Of a stretch of 6,402 bases of DNA, positions 1-5,987 are shown in pieces. Within the stretch, counting starts at the first letter, position 1; every line of letters begins with the position of its first letter. The DNA is from JAJBWD01 sp041821285 (GTDB lineage: Bacteria; Bacillota; Clostridia; Clostridiales; Clostridiaceae), in NCBI GenBank assembly GCA_041821285.1, contig JBGUER010000168.1:1-6402 (forward strand), in the 5' to 3' direction. Under the pieces are notes generated by a model, which was not told the origin of the DNA, did no database searches, and saw only the letters and a list, made by a program, of their open reading frames with translations. The position numbers and the translations under genes are program-made.

Positions 1-69
1 AAGATAATTCAGTGGTGTGAAGAGAATAATATAAAATATAAGAATGATATGTTAAAGGATGGTTTATAG
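1..69 (+). CDS. 3' end of an unidentified upstream gene (partial)
   Basis: The first frame is open from the window edge for 22 codons and ends at a TAG stop (67-69). The visible C-terminus is charged and lysine/asparagine-rich (KIIQWCEENNIKYKND...). It is too short to assign to a family, and I see no motif in it. The next gene starts only 3 bases after the stop, and that gene's likely ribosome binding site (AAAGGATGG, 54-62) lies inside this reading frame. The two are therefore probably co-transcribed and may be translationally coupled. It could be a chance open frame, but the tight spacing and the lack of any promoter between the two favour a real gene. Confidence 0.6.
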   Translation, partial: KIIQWCEENNIKYKNDMLKDGL

Positions 70-72
70 AAT

Positions 73-1470
73 ATGGGGAATATATGGAATGAAGAAATAG
101 ATATTGTGGTAATAGGAAGTGGCTTTGCAGGGCTTACCGCAGCTATAGAAGCTAAGAATGCTGGAAAATCTGTTGTTGTTTTTGAAAAAATGAAAGCAGT
201 AGGAGGAAATTCAATTATAAGTGATGGAGGTATTGCAGCGCCAGGAACTCTACTTCAGGGAAAATATGGTATAAACGATTGCCCTGATATGATGTATAAA
301 GATATGATGAGCGCTGGTCTTGGAATTAATTATCCTGAGCTTGTACGGACTGTAGTTGATAATGCGAAAGATGTTTTTGAATGGTCACGTGACTATCTTG
401 GAGTGGAATATTTGGATAGAATTGACCAGTTTGGAGGACATCTGGTTCCACGTTGTTATACTGCTAAGAATATTTCTGGTGTAACTATTATAAAAAAGCA
501 AGTTGAAAAAGCTAAAGAATTAGGAATAGAAATAAGGCTTTCCATGTATTTTGAGAGTTTCGTTCAAGATGCAGATGGAAAAGTATGTGGTGTTGTTATT
601 AGAGAAAACTATGATTATAAAAATCCAGACCAAGGAATAAAAAGATACATAAAAGCAGAAAAAGGTGTTATTCTTGCAGCAGGTGGATTTGGCAGTGATG
701 TTTCTTTTAGGAGTGTACAAGATCCACGGCTTACAGAAAAAATTGATAGTACAAATAAGCCTTTCGCAACTGCAGAAGTAATTAAACAGGCTCTTAAAAT
801 AGGAGCTGCATCTGTTCATTTATCCCAGATACAGCTTGGACCATGGGGTTCACCTGATGAAAAAGGATATGGTGCTGCACCACAATTCACAGAATATATA
901 TTATTTCAGTATGGTATGATTGTTGATCCTGAAACAGGGAGCCGTTTTGTAAATGAACTTGCAGATAGAAAAACACTTTCAGATAAAATATTATCTATTG
1001 ATCATCCTTGTATAGGTATTGCGGATTCAAAAGCAGTTAAAGAATCTGGTTGGAATTTAGATAGATGTATTAAAAAAGGTGTTGTAAAAAAATTCAACAC
1101 ATTCAATGAATTTGCAGAATTTTACAATGTTTCAATAGAGAACTTTGAAGATTCAATTAATAAGTTTAATGATTGTGTTTCAGATGGTTTTGATAAATAT
1201 TTTAATAAGCCCATTATCGAAAATGCTAAGCCAATAAAAGAGCCACCTTTTTATGGAGTCCGTTTGTGGCCTAAAGTCCATTACACTATGGGTGGTATAA
1301 GAATAAATGCAAAAGGCCAGGTTCTTGATTATGACGGTAAAGTGATAAAGGGATTGTATGCAGCTGGTGAAGTAACTGGGGGAGTTCATGGTGCATCTCG
1401 TCTTGGAAGTTGCGCTATTACAGAGTGTTTAGTGTTTGGAAGAATAGCAGCACAAAATGCATGTAAATAA
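73..1470 (+). CDS. FAD-dependent oxidoreductase, fumarate reductase/flavocytochrome c flavoprotein superfamily
   Basis: This 465-aa protein is a cytoplasmic FAD_binding_2-type flavoprotein of the class that reduces activated C=C bonds (fumarate, urocanate and related acrylates). The N-terminal Rossmann motif is GSGFAG (G15, G17, G20) with the ribose-binding acid E38, followed by GGNS (44-47). AAGGFG (202-207) and the C-terminal LYAAGEVTGGVHGASRLGS (429-445) complete the FAD site. Residues matching the Shewanella fumarate reductase catalytic set are R291 (in SRFVNE, the proton-donor arginine), H403 (VHYTMGG) and R443 (ASRLG). The usual HPT segment is replaced by QIQLGPWGSPDE (252-263), so the substrate is probably not fumarate. 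There is no signal peptide, haem motif or FMN_bind domain, so it is the bare catalytic unit and its electron donor is unknown. ATG at 73 is the only sensible start; a terminator hairpin follows the stop. The family is secure; the substrate is unknown. Confidence 0.93.
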   Translation: MGNIWNEEIDIVVIGSGFAGLTAAIEAKNAGKSVVVFEKMKAVGGNSIISDGGIAAPGTLLQGKYGINDCPDMMYKDMMSAGLGINYPELVRTVVDNAKDVFEWSRDYLGVEYLDRIDQFGGHLVPRCYTAKNISGVTIIKKQVEKAKELGIEIRLSMYFESFVQDADGKVCGVVIRENYDYKNPDQGIKRYIKAEKGVILAAGGFGSDVSFRSVQDPRLTEKIDSTNKPFATAEVIKQALKIGAASVHLSQIQLGPWGSPDEKGYGAAPQFTEYILFQYGMIVDPETGSRFVNELADRKTLSDKILSIDHPCIGIADSKAVKESGWNLDRCIKKGVVKKFNTFNEFAEFYNVSIENFEDSINKFNDCVSDGFDKYFNKPIIENAKPIKEPPFYGVRLWPKVHYTMGGIRINAKGQVLDYDGKVIKGLYAAGEVTGGVHGASRLGSCAITECLVFGRIAAQNACK

Positions 1471-1482
1471 TAATTAACAAAT

Positions 1483-1519
1483 AAAAAATCCTATGATTTT
1501 ATAAATCACAGGATTTTTT
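1483..1519. terminator. Bidirectional rho-independent terminator
   Basis: A-rich left arm 1483-1499 pairs with T-rich right arm 1503-1519: 10 bp, one A-C mismatch, then 6 more bp, closed by a 3-base loop. The core TCCT/AGGA is flanked by A6 and T6 runs. Because the arms carry A6 and T6, it works on either strand, serving the + strand flavoprotein gene and the minus-strand small gene that converge here. Confidence 0.85.
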
Positions 1520-1529
1520 ATATTAATTT

Positions 1530-1703
1530 TTAGTCTTGAAAATTTGATAATTGTTGACATGCAGAATTAAGAGAGTCTATAGCTGATTGAATTTTAGTTT
1601 TGTTATCTTGTTTTTCTGCAGAACTAAGTGCTTGTTCTAATGATGTAACTGTACTTTGAACTGTTGATATACTTTGATTTACATATTGTTTAGCCTTTGG
1701 CAT
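1530..1703 (-). CDS. 57-aa helical protein of unknown function
   Basis: The start chosen is the ATG at 1703 (MPKAKQYVNQ...), because a strong site GGGAGGT sits 7 bases upstream. The longer open frame, from an ATG at 1766, has no ribosome binding site there and begins on top of the channel gene's stop codon. The protein looks like two amphipathic helices (about residues 6-30 and 36-54) joined by a charged turn KQDNKTK (31-37). It is rich in Ser, Gln, Ala and Thr, with one cysteine (C49), no membrane segment and no signal peptide. Such a pattern suits a small helical bundle or coiled coil. I do not recognise a named family; it has a vague likeness in size and helix layout to short DUF1657-type proteins of spore-formers, which is only an impression. 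It lies 62 bases downstream of the MscS-type channel on the same strand, probably in one transcript, and ends just before the shared terminator. Confidence 0.8.
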   Translation of the reverse strand: MPKAKQYVNQSISTVQSTVTSLEQALSSAEKQDNKTKIQSAIDSLNSACQQLSNFQD

Positions 1704-1710
1704 AAAAAAC

Positions 1711-1717
1711 ACCTCCC
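1711..1717 (-). promoter_or_regulatory. Ribosome binding site that fixes the start of the 57-aa gene
   Basis: On the minus strand the sequence reads GGGAGGT, then 7 bases, then ATG. It is the reason for starting the small gene at 1703 rather than at 1766. Confidence 0.8.
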
Positions 1718-1765
1718 ACATATTAATTTCATTAATAGTATGGTCATAAGATGAAAATATATGCA

Positions 1766-2869
1766 TTATTTTTCAATATAGATACTTCTACTAGGAAATG
1801 CAATGCTGACATTTTCTTCTTCAAGTATCTCCATGATTTGATAATTTATTTTTTCTTTGATTTTTAGATATTCTCCCCAATTTGTAGTATTAGTGAAAAA
1901 ATATAAAAATATATCTAAACTACTATCATTAAATTTATCGAAATTAACGAAAATTGTATCTTGGTTTATATCTGTATTTTCTTTAAGCATTTCTTTAATT
2001 CTTTTTATACAAATTTGAATTTTATCTTTTGGAGTACTATAAGAAACTCCCAAATTAAAAGTTATCCTTCGTTTCCCCATTCGGGTCCAATTAGTGATAG
2101 ACTCATTTGACAAATTAGAGTTTGGAACAGTTACAATTGCATTTGCAAAAGTTCTTATTTTTGTGCTTCTAAAGTTTATGTCTTCTACAGTGCCTTCTGC
2201 AGAACTTGTTTTTATCCAATCTCCTATTGAGAAGGGCTTATCCAAAATTATAGCAAAGCCACCAAAAATATTTCCTAGAGTATCTTGAGCTGCTAAGGCA
2301 ACTGCAAGTCCACCAATACCAAGTCCTGTGATAAATCCATTTACGTTAAACCCAAATTCTTCAGCAATAATAGATAAAGTAAGTGCTACTATAATAAATC
2401 TAAGAATTTTAGCTAAAAAAGTATAAATGATTTTATCAATACTAAGTTTGTATTTATCTTGAAGTTTATAATAAAGTAAGGAATCTTCATTTGTTAAATT
2501 ATATAACCCCCAAGAAAAAAGACCTATTAACGCGCTACGAAGAAGTTTTATGTAAACTGTGGCAACACCGTATCCGAATTGAGCTGCAAAATATTTTGCT
2601 GAAAAAAATACTCCAATTACCATAATTGATGATTTAATTGGTTTTTCAAAAGCATATAGCAGTTTCTCATCAAGTTTAGTGTGGGTTTTAGAGGTTAGTT
2701 TTAATAATATTTTAAATAAATATTTTACAAAAAATTTTCTTAAAACGTAAAATAAAAGAAGAATCACTAGAGATACAAGTAAAGCTCTAATAATAACTGA
2801 TGGAATATAATTACTTAATGAATCTAAAAAAGCAGTGCTGCTTTTTAAGGATTCTGTTATAGTGTTCAT
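1766..2869 (-). CDS. MscS-family mechanosensitive ion channel
   Basis: This 367-aa integral membrane protein should open under membrane tension and release solutes during hypo-osmotic shock. Hydrophobic segments lie at about 22-45, 78-98, 104-124 and 150-172. The family pore helix and its exit follow: GLGIGGLAVALAAQDTLGN (182-200), then IFGGFAIILDKPFSIGDWI (201-219). The beta domain shows GTVEDINFRSTKIRT (226-240) and the VPNS motif (248-251), and the C-terminus has the alpha/beta vestibule ending in FPSRSIYIE. It is longer than the 286-aa E. coli MscS because of additional N-terminal membrane helices, as in many YnaI/YbdG-like or Gram-positive members. Start: ATG at 2869 with AGGAGGTG (2875-2882) 5 bases upstream. 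The gene is divergent from the 77-aa gene and upstream of the 57-aa gene. The family call is firm; gating properties cannot be read from sequence. Confidence 0.95.
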   Translation of the reverse strand: MNTITESLKSSTAFLDSLSNYIPSVIIRALLVSLVILLLFYVLRKFFVKYLFKILLKLTSKTHTKLDEKLLYAFEKPIKSSIMVIGVFFSAKYFAAQFGYGVATVYIKLLRSALIGLFSWGLYNLTNEDSLLYYKLQDKYKLSIDKIIYTFLAKILRFIIVALTLSIIAEEFGFNVNGFITGLGIGGLAVALAAQDTLGNIFGGFAIILDKPFSIGDWIKTSSAEGTVEDINFRSTKIRTFANAIVTVPNSNLSNESITNWTRMGKRRITFNLGVSYSTPKDKIQICIKRIKEMLKENTDINQDTIFVNFDKFNDSSLDIFLYFFTNTTNWGEYLKIKEKINYQIMEILEEENVSIAFPSRSIYIEK

Positions 2870-2890
2870 TTAAACACCTCCTGAATTATA

Positions 2891-2919
2891 ATTTTATAAT
2901 AAAAATGATTTATACTCAA
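2891..2919 (-). promoter_or_regulatory. Possible sigma-A promoter of the MscS-type channel gene
   Basis: Read on the minus strand: TTGAGT (-35, 2914-2919), 17-base spacer, TAAAAT (-10, 2891-2896). The predicted transcript would start a few bases before the AGGAGGTG ribosome binding site, giving a very short leader. The region is A/T-rich, so other hexamer pairs are possible. Confidence 0.4.
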
Positions 2920-2989
2920 CTATAGAGTTTAACAAATTTACCTTTTAGTAGTATGTTTATATGTTTTTTTAGTTATGATGTGAAGTTTA

Positions 2990-2998
2990 TGATATAAT
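2990..2998 (+). promoter_or_regulatory. Extended -10 promoter of the 77-aa gene
   Basis: TGA immediately precedes a perfect TATAAT (2993-2998), forming an extended -10 element. No good -35 sits at the usual distance (TAGTTA at 2970-2975 is weak), which is acceptable for extended -10 promoters. A transcript from about 3005 would have a leader of about 50 bases before the ATG at 3054. Confidence 0.5.
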
Positions 2999-3053
2999 AG
3001 GCTTCTGTAGATAGGAAAATAAATAAAGTTATAGAAGGATAGAGGGTAAATTA

Positions 3054-3287
3054 ATGACTAGTGATGAAATATATAAACGTATTATTGTTATGGACAGTAT
3101 GAAAGTGGCAAAAACTTTTATGAATTCTAAAGATATAACTAAATCTGACTTAACAAAATTATGTAAGAAATATGATGTGTTTATAGAAACGAAATCAACA
3201 AAAGAAGTAATGATTAATAGATTTCTTAGTTGTACAGTAGGTGTGAAGTTAAAGAAAAAAGCAATAAATAAATATCATAGAAAATAA
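3054..3287 (+). CDS. 77-aa basic protein with a SAP/Rho-N-like C-terminal half
   Basis: This small, soluble, lysine-rich protein has two predicted parts. The first is an N-terminal helical stretch (about 3-28). The second is a segment KSDLTKLCKKYDVFIETKST (30-49) followed by KEVMINRFLSCTVGVKL (50-66). This helix, short extended stretch, helix pattern with a TVG-x-(K/R)L ending resembles the SAP/Rho N-terminal-like fold found in small clostridial hypothetical proteins, which in other contexts binds nucleic acid. That is a pattern impression, not a search result. The start is the ATG at 3054, with AGAGGG (3041-3046) upstream and an extended -10 promoter about 55 bases away. It is a single-gene unit: the channel gene diverges from it, and a hairpin follows 17 bases after its stop. 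It could be a nucleic-acid-binding accessory protein; no function can be assigned. Confidence 0.75.
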   Translation: MTSDEIYKRIIVMDSMKVAKTFMNSKDITKSDLTKLCKKYDVFIETKSTKEVMINRFLSCTVGVKLKKKAINKYHRK

Positions 3288-3304
3288 AAATTCAATACTT
3301 AGAG

Positions 3305-3337
3305 AAGTGCCTCCCGTCAAGTTGACAGGAGGTATTT
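3305..3337. terminator. Hairpin terminator between convergent small genes
   Basis: Left arm 3305-3318 pairs with right arm 3324-3337: AAGTGCCTCC with GGAGGTATTT (two G-T pairs), one C-A mismatch, then GTC/GAC around a 5-base loop. The + strand side runs into TATTTCATTTTAG, a moderate T tract, so it should end the 77-aa gene. In the other direction the tract is poorer, so termination of the micro-ORF transcript is less certain. Confidence 0.65.
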
Positions 3338-3361
3338 CATTTTAGTTATGTGTTGTGGTTT

Positions 3362-3436
3362 TTAGCTTTTTTTACTTTTTTTCTTTTTCTCGCCTTTTTT
3401 AGAAGAGCCACTTTTACTTTTACCCTTATCTGGCAT
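3362..3436 (-). CDS. 24-aa lysine/serine-rich micro-ORF
   Basis: A 25-codon frame (ATG 3436 to TAA 3362) encodes a highly basic peptide that starts MPDKGKSKSGSSKKGEKKKK. It has 11 lysines and 6 serines in 24 residues, against only one Asp and one Glu. The evidence that it is translated is its context rather than its length. A near-perfect ribosome binding site GGAGGTGA (3442-3449) lies 5 bases before the ATG, and a TTGAAA-17-TAAAAT promoter sits just upstream, so the leader would be about 16 bases. It converges on the 77-aa gene across a hairpin and diverges from the transporter gene. The peptide should be disordered and nucleic-acid- or ribosome-attracting, but no function is known to me. 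Alternatives are a leader peptide (nothing translated follows it) or a chance frame; lysine codons alone come easily in A-rich DNA, but the ribosome binding site does not. Confidence 0.62.
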   Translation of the reverse strand: MPDKGKSKSGSSKKGEKKKKSKKS

Positions 3437-3441
3437 GACAG

Positions 3442-3449
3442 TCACCTCC
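3442..3449 (-). promoter_or_regulatory. Strong ribosome binding site of the micro-ORF
   Basis: The minus strand reads GGAGGTGA, an eight-base match to the anti-Shine-Dalgarno sequence, 5 bases before ATG. It is one of the best ribosome binding sites in the window and the main reason to accept a 24-codon gene. Confidence 0.75.
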
Positions 3450-3458
3450 ATACATACT

Positions 3459-3487
3459 ATTTTATTCTTATTAGTAAATATTTTCAA
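3459..3487 (-). promoter_or_regulatory. Probable sigma-A promoter of the micro-ORF
   Basis: On the minus strand: TTGAAA (-35, 3482-3487), 17-base spacer, TAAAAT (-10, 3459-3464). The expected start near 3452 would place the ribosome binding site almost at the 5' end of the transcript. Confidence 0.5.
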
Positions 3488-3574
3488 TATTATTAGATCA
3501 TGAATTATATTTATATATCACCATATATTTTATGAGATGTTAAATATAAAAGTTCACTAATGTATAACACTAAT

Positions 3575-3609
3575 AATATTATGCATAAAACTTGAATATT
3601 ATATGCATA
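3575..3609 (+). repeat. Short direct repeat around ATGCATA, possible operator
   Basis: AATATTATGCATA (3575-3587) recurs as AATATTATATGCATA (3595-3609), the starts being 20 bases apart, about two helical turns. The second copy contains the palindrome ATATGCATAT (3601-3610) and lies inside the spacer of the proposed transporter promoter. This is a plausible regulator binding site, but A/T-rich repeats arise readily here. Confidence 0.3.
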
Positions 3610-3620
3610 TGATTTACTAT
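3592..3620 (+). promoter_or_regulatory. Possible promoter of the symporter gene
   Basis: TTGAAT (-35, 3592-3597), 17-base spacer, TACTAT (-10, 3615-3620). A transcript from about 3627 would include the AAGGGGGCGAG ribosome binding region (3640-3650) of the transporter. It is the best hexamer pair in this 218-base divergent intergenic region. Confidence 0.45.
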
Positions 3621-3654
3621 TAAATGGTACGTAAAAAATAAGGGGGCGAGTTTA

Positions 3655-4830
3655 ATGAAAAAATTTGGGCTATTACCAAAGCTTATATTAGGAATTATTT
3701 TAGGTATTATTATTGGGTTAGTGTCAAGAAGTATTGATCAGTATGTTTTAGTAAGACTCATGGGAACATTTAGTGCTATTTTTGGAAATTTTCTTAAATT
3801 TATTATTCCATGTATCATTATCGGATTTGTTGCACCAGGAATTGCGGATTTAGGTAAAGAAGCAGGTAAGATGTTAGGAATAACAGCAGGGATAGCATAT
3901 TGTTCAGCTGTAGTCGCAGGTTTTATAGCATTTTTGTTAGGAAGTTCTATTTTACCTAAAGTTATAAAAGTTGCAGAAGTTGCAGAAAAATCAGAATTAG
4001 ATTTGAATCCATTTTTTAATATTGAAATGGGTACAATCATGGGAGTTATGACTGCTTTAGTATTATCATTTGTTTTAGGAATAGGAATGTCTAAACTGGA
4101 AAATAAATATTTATTTAATGCAGTAAAAGATTTTCAGCATATAGTGGAACTGGTAGTTAAGCATGTTATTATTCCATTAATACCAATACATATAGCAGGG
4201 ATATTTGCAAAGATTTCTGCAACAGGTGAAATATTTAGAACAATGAAGGCGTTTTCTTCTGTGTTTGTATTAATTTTATTATTGCAAGTTGGGTATATTT
4301 TACTTCAATATACAATAGCTTGGGCGTTAAGTGGGAAAAAACCTATCAAATCAATTAAAAATATGTTGCCAGCATATTTTACAGCTTTAGGTACTCAATC
4401 TAGTGCAGCAACTATTCCAGTAACATTAGAATGTGCTAGAAAAAACTATGTATCTGATGATGTTGTGGATTTTGTAATACCACTAGGTGCTACTATTCAT
4501 TTAGCTGGGGATACTATTACTTTAGTACTTGCTTCAATGGGAGTAATGTTACTTTCAGGAGTAACACCAAGTTTTAGTGTAATGATGCCATTTATATTTA
4601 TGTTAGGAATAACAATGGTTGCAGCACCAGGTATTCCAGGGGGTGGTGTTATGGCGGCTTTAGGTTTGCTTGAGAATATGCTTGGGTTTACAGCAGCGCA
4701 ACAAGCGTTAATGATAGCACTTCATTTTGCTCAAGATAGTTTTGGAACAGCAACAAATGTAACTGGAGATGGAGCTATATCTATTATTGTAGATTCAATA
4801 TATAAAAAATCACATAGAATTAAAGCTTAA
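3655..4830 (+). CDS. Dicarboxylate/amino acid:cation symporter family (DAACS, SLC1-like) transporter
   Basis: This 391-aa polytopic membrane protein has the GltPh/GltP/SstT-type elevator fold. Hydrophobic helices lie at about 7-25, 34-60, 72-98, 124-145, 165-188 and 200-228. They are followed by the two re-entrant hairpins and the last two helices. Hairpin 1 carries TQSSAAT (247-253), matching the family serine-rich motif. Hairpin 2 is GIPGGGV (326-332). The last helix reads DSFGTATNVTGD (361-372), which keeps the substrate-amino-binding Asp (D361), N368 and the sodium-site D372. Two signatures differ: the arginine that binds acidic side chains in GltPh (R397) is a glycine (G364), and the TM7 NMDGT motif is HLAGD (282-286). 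The substrate is therefore probably not glutamate, aspartate or a C4-dicarboxylate by the usual mode. The start is the ATG at 3655, with AGGGGG 8 bases upstream. It is a single gene closed by a strong terminator. Confidence 0.92.
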   Translation: MKKFGLLPKLILGIILGIIIGLVSRSIDQYVLVRLMGTFSAIFGNFLKFIIPCIIIGFVAPGIADLGKEAGKMLGITAGIAYCSAVVAGFIAFLLGSSILPKVIKVAEVAEKSELDLNPFFNIEMGTIMGVMTALVLSFVLGIGMSKLENKYLFNAVKDFQHIVELVVKHVIIPLIPIHIAGIFAKISATGEIFRTMKAFSSVFVLILLLQVGYILLQYTIAWALSGKKPIKSIKNMLPAYFTALGTQSSAATIPVTLECARKNYVSDDVVDFVIPLGATIHLAGDTITLVLASMGVMLLSGVTPSFSVMMPFIFMLGITMVAAPGIPGGGVMAALGLLENMLGFTAAQQALMIALHFAQDSFGTATNVTGDGAISIIVDSIYKKSHRIKA

Positions 4831-4838
4831 TAATTATA

Positions 4839-4879
4839 AAAAAATCAGGGTAGTCTCGTAAAAGCTACCCTGATTTTTT
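4839..4879. terminator. Bidirectional rho-independent terminator
   Basis: Perfect 15-bp stem: A6 plus TCAGGGTAG (4839-4853) pairs with CTACCCTGA plus T6 (4865-4879), with an 11-base loop. A6 and T6 on the two sides allow it to work in both directions. It begins 9 bases after the transporter stop and ends 2 bases before the helicase stop on the other strand. Confidence 0.93.
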
Positions 4880-4880
4880 A

Positions 4881-5987
4881 TTATTCTAATTTTCTTCTAG
4901 GTATTTTAAATTTAATTTTCTTTTCTATTTCTTCTAGAGTTTTGTTATCCTTTGGATCTACAAATAGGCAAGTTGTGCCGTCTTCACCAGCTCTTCCTGT
5001 CCTACCTATACGATGTATATAAGCGTCGGAAGTCTCTGGAATGTCGTAATTGTATATATGAGTTACATTACTTATGTCAAGACCTCTAGCTGCAACATCT
5101 GTAGCTATTAAATATTGGAAATCTCCATTCTTAAAAGATTTCATTATTCTCTCTCGTTTTGCTTGAACTATATCGCTGTGAAGTTTCTTACAATCATATC
5201 CACGTTTATAAAGCCCCATTTCAAGATCATCAGCTCTTCTTTTAGTTCTACAAAATATTATAGCCATATAAGGATTATCCTGATCTAAAACACTACATAA
5301 AGTATCTTGTTTATGTCTATCTGTAGTTTCTACAACAAATTGTTTGATATTGTCAAGAGTTACCTTTTCTTTTTTTATGGATAATGTGATAGGGTCAGTC
5401 ATATATCTATAAGCTAATTTTTTAACATCAGAATTTAAAGTCGCTGAAAAATAAAGAGTCTGACGTTTTTTAGATGTTTCTTTTATAATAGCTTCCATAT
5501 CATTTTTAAATCCCATTAAAAGTAGTTGGTCTGCTTCATCTAACACTAAGGTCTTTAATTTGCTGAGGTCAACAGTTTTTCTTTCAATATGGTCTAAAAG
5601 TCTACCTGGAGTTGCAATTATCAGATGAATATTATTTTTAAGTTTCTTAAGTTGAGATCCTATATTTTTACCACCATATGCAGATAGTATATTTATATTT
5701 CGAGCTTGATTTAGCTTTGCTGCTTCATCTGTTATTTGAATAGCCAGTTCTCTAGTTGGAGTGATAATAAGTGTTTGAACTTCATCTATATCTGGTGATA
5801 TATTTTCAAAAATAGGAAGCAGGAATGCTAGTGTTTTCCCAGTACCAGTTTGAGCCTCTGCAATAACATCTTTTCCATCTTTTATAATACTGATACTTTC
5901 GCTTTGAATTGGGGTTGGAACACTAATACCCTCTCTTTTTAATATTTTTAATATATCTTCACTAATACCTAATTCTTTAAAATCCAT
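4881..5987 (-). CDS. DEAD-box ATP-dependent RNA helicase, minimal core
   Basis: This 368-aa superfamily 2 helicase uses ATP to open RNA duplexes locally, with roles typically in ribosome assembly, mRNA decay or cold growth. All motifs are present in order: Q motif (F3, VPTPIQ 23-28), motif I AEAQTGTGKT (43-52), Ia PTREL (77-81), Ib TPGR (126-129), II DEAD (150-153), III SAT (181-183), IV IIFCRTKRRAD (243-253), V ATDVAARGLD (295-304) and VI HRIGRTGRAG (325-334). The protein ends about 35 residues after motif VI in KIPRRKLE, so it has neither the C-terminal RNA-binding domain of DbpA/YxiN nor the long basic tail of CshA. It resembles the short Gram-positive helicases of the YfmL/CshC size class, though orthology is not proven. 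Start: ATG at 5987 with GAAAGG (5997-6002) 9 bases upstream. I see no convincing promoter in the A/T-only stretch upstream, so it may have a longer leader. Confidence 0.95.
   Translation of the reverse strand: MDFKELGISEDILKILKREGISVPTPIQSESISIIKDGKDVIAEAQTGTGKTLAFLLPIFENISPDIDEVQTLIITPTRELAIQITDEAAKLNQARNINILSAYGGKNIGSQLKKLKNNIHLIIATPGRLLDHIERKTVDLSKLKTLVLDEADQLLLMGFKNDMEAIIKETSKKRQTLYFSATLNSDVKKLAYRYMTDPITLSIKKEKVTLDNIKQFVVETTDRHKQDTLCSVLDQDNPYMAIIFCRTKRRADDLEMGLYKRGYDCKKLHSDIVQAKRERIMKSFKNGDFQYLIATDVAARGLDISNVTHIYNYDIPETSDAYIHRIGRTGRAGEDGTTCLFVDPKDNKTLEEIEKKIKFKIPRRKLE

Noticed and set aside
520..819. Antisense open frame inside the flavoprotein gene
   Set aside because: It is the complement of a well-supported gene, has no ribosome binding site and encodes a composition typical of reversed A/T-rich coding DNA. 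The same applies to antisense frames at 1180-1389, 2094-2288 and 3738-4040.
1704..1766. N-terminal extension of the 57-aa gene to an ATG at 1766 (78 aa)
   Set aside because: That ATG has no ribosome binding site and sits on the channel gene's stop codon, whereas GGGAGGT is correctly placed for the ATG at 1703.
3322..3350. TTGACA at 3322-3327 as a -35 element
   Set aside because: It lies within the arm of the 3305-3337 hairpin, no good -10 follows at 16-18 bases, and no + strand gene lies within about 300 bases.
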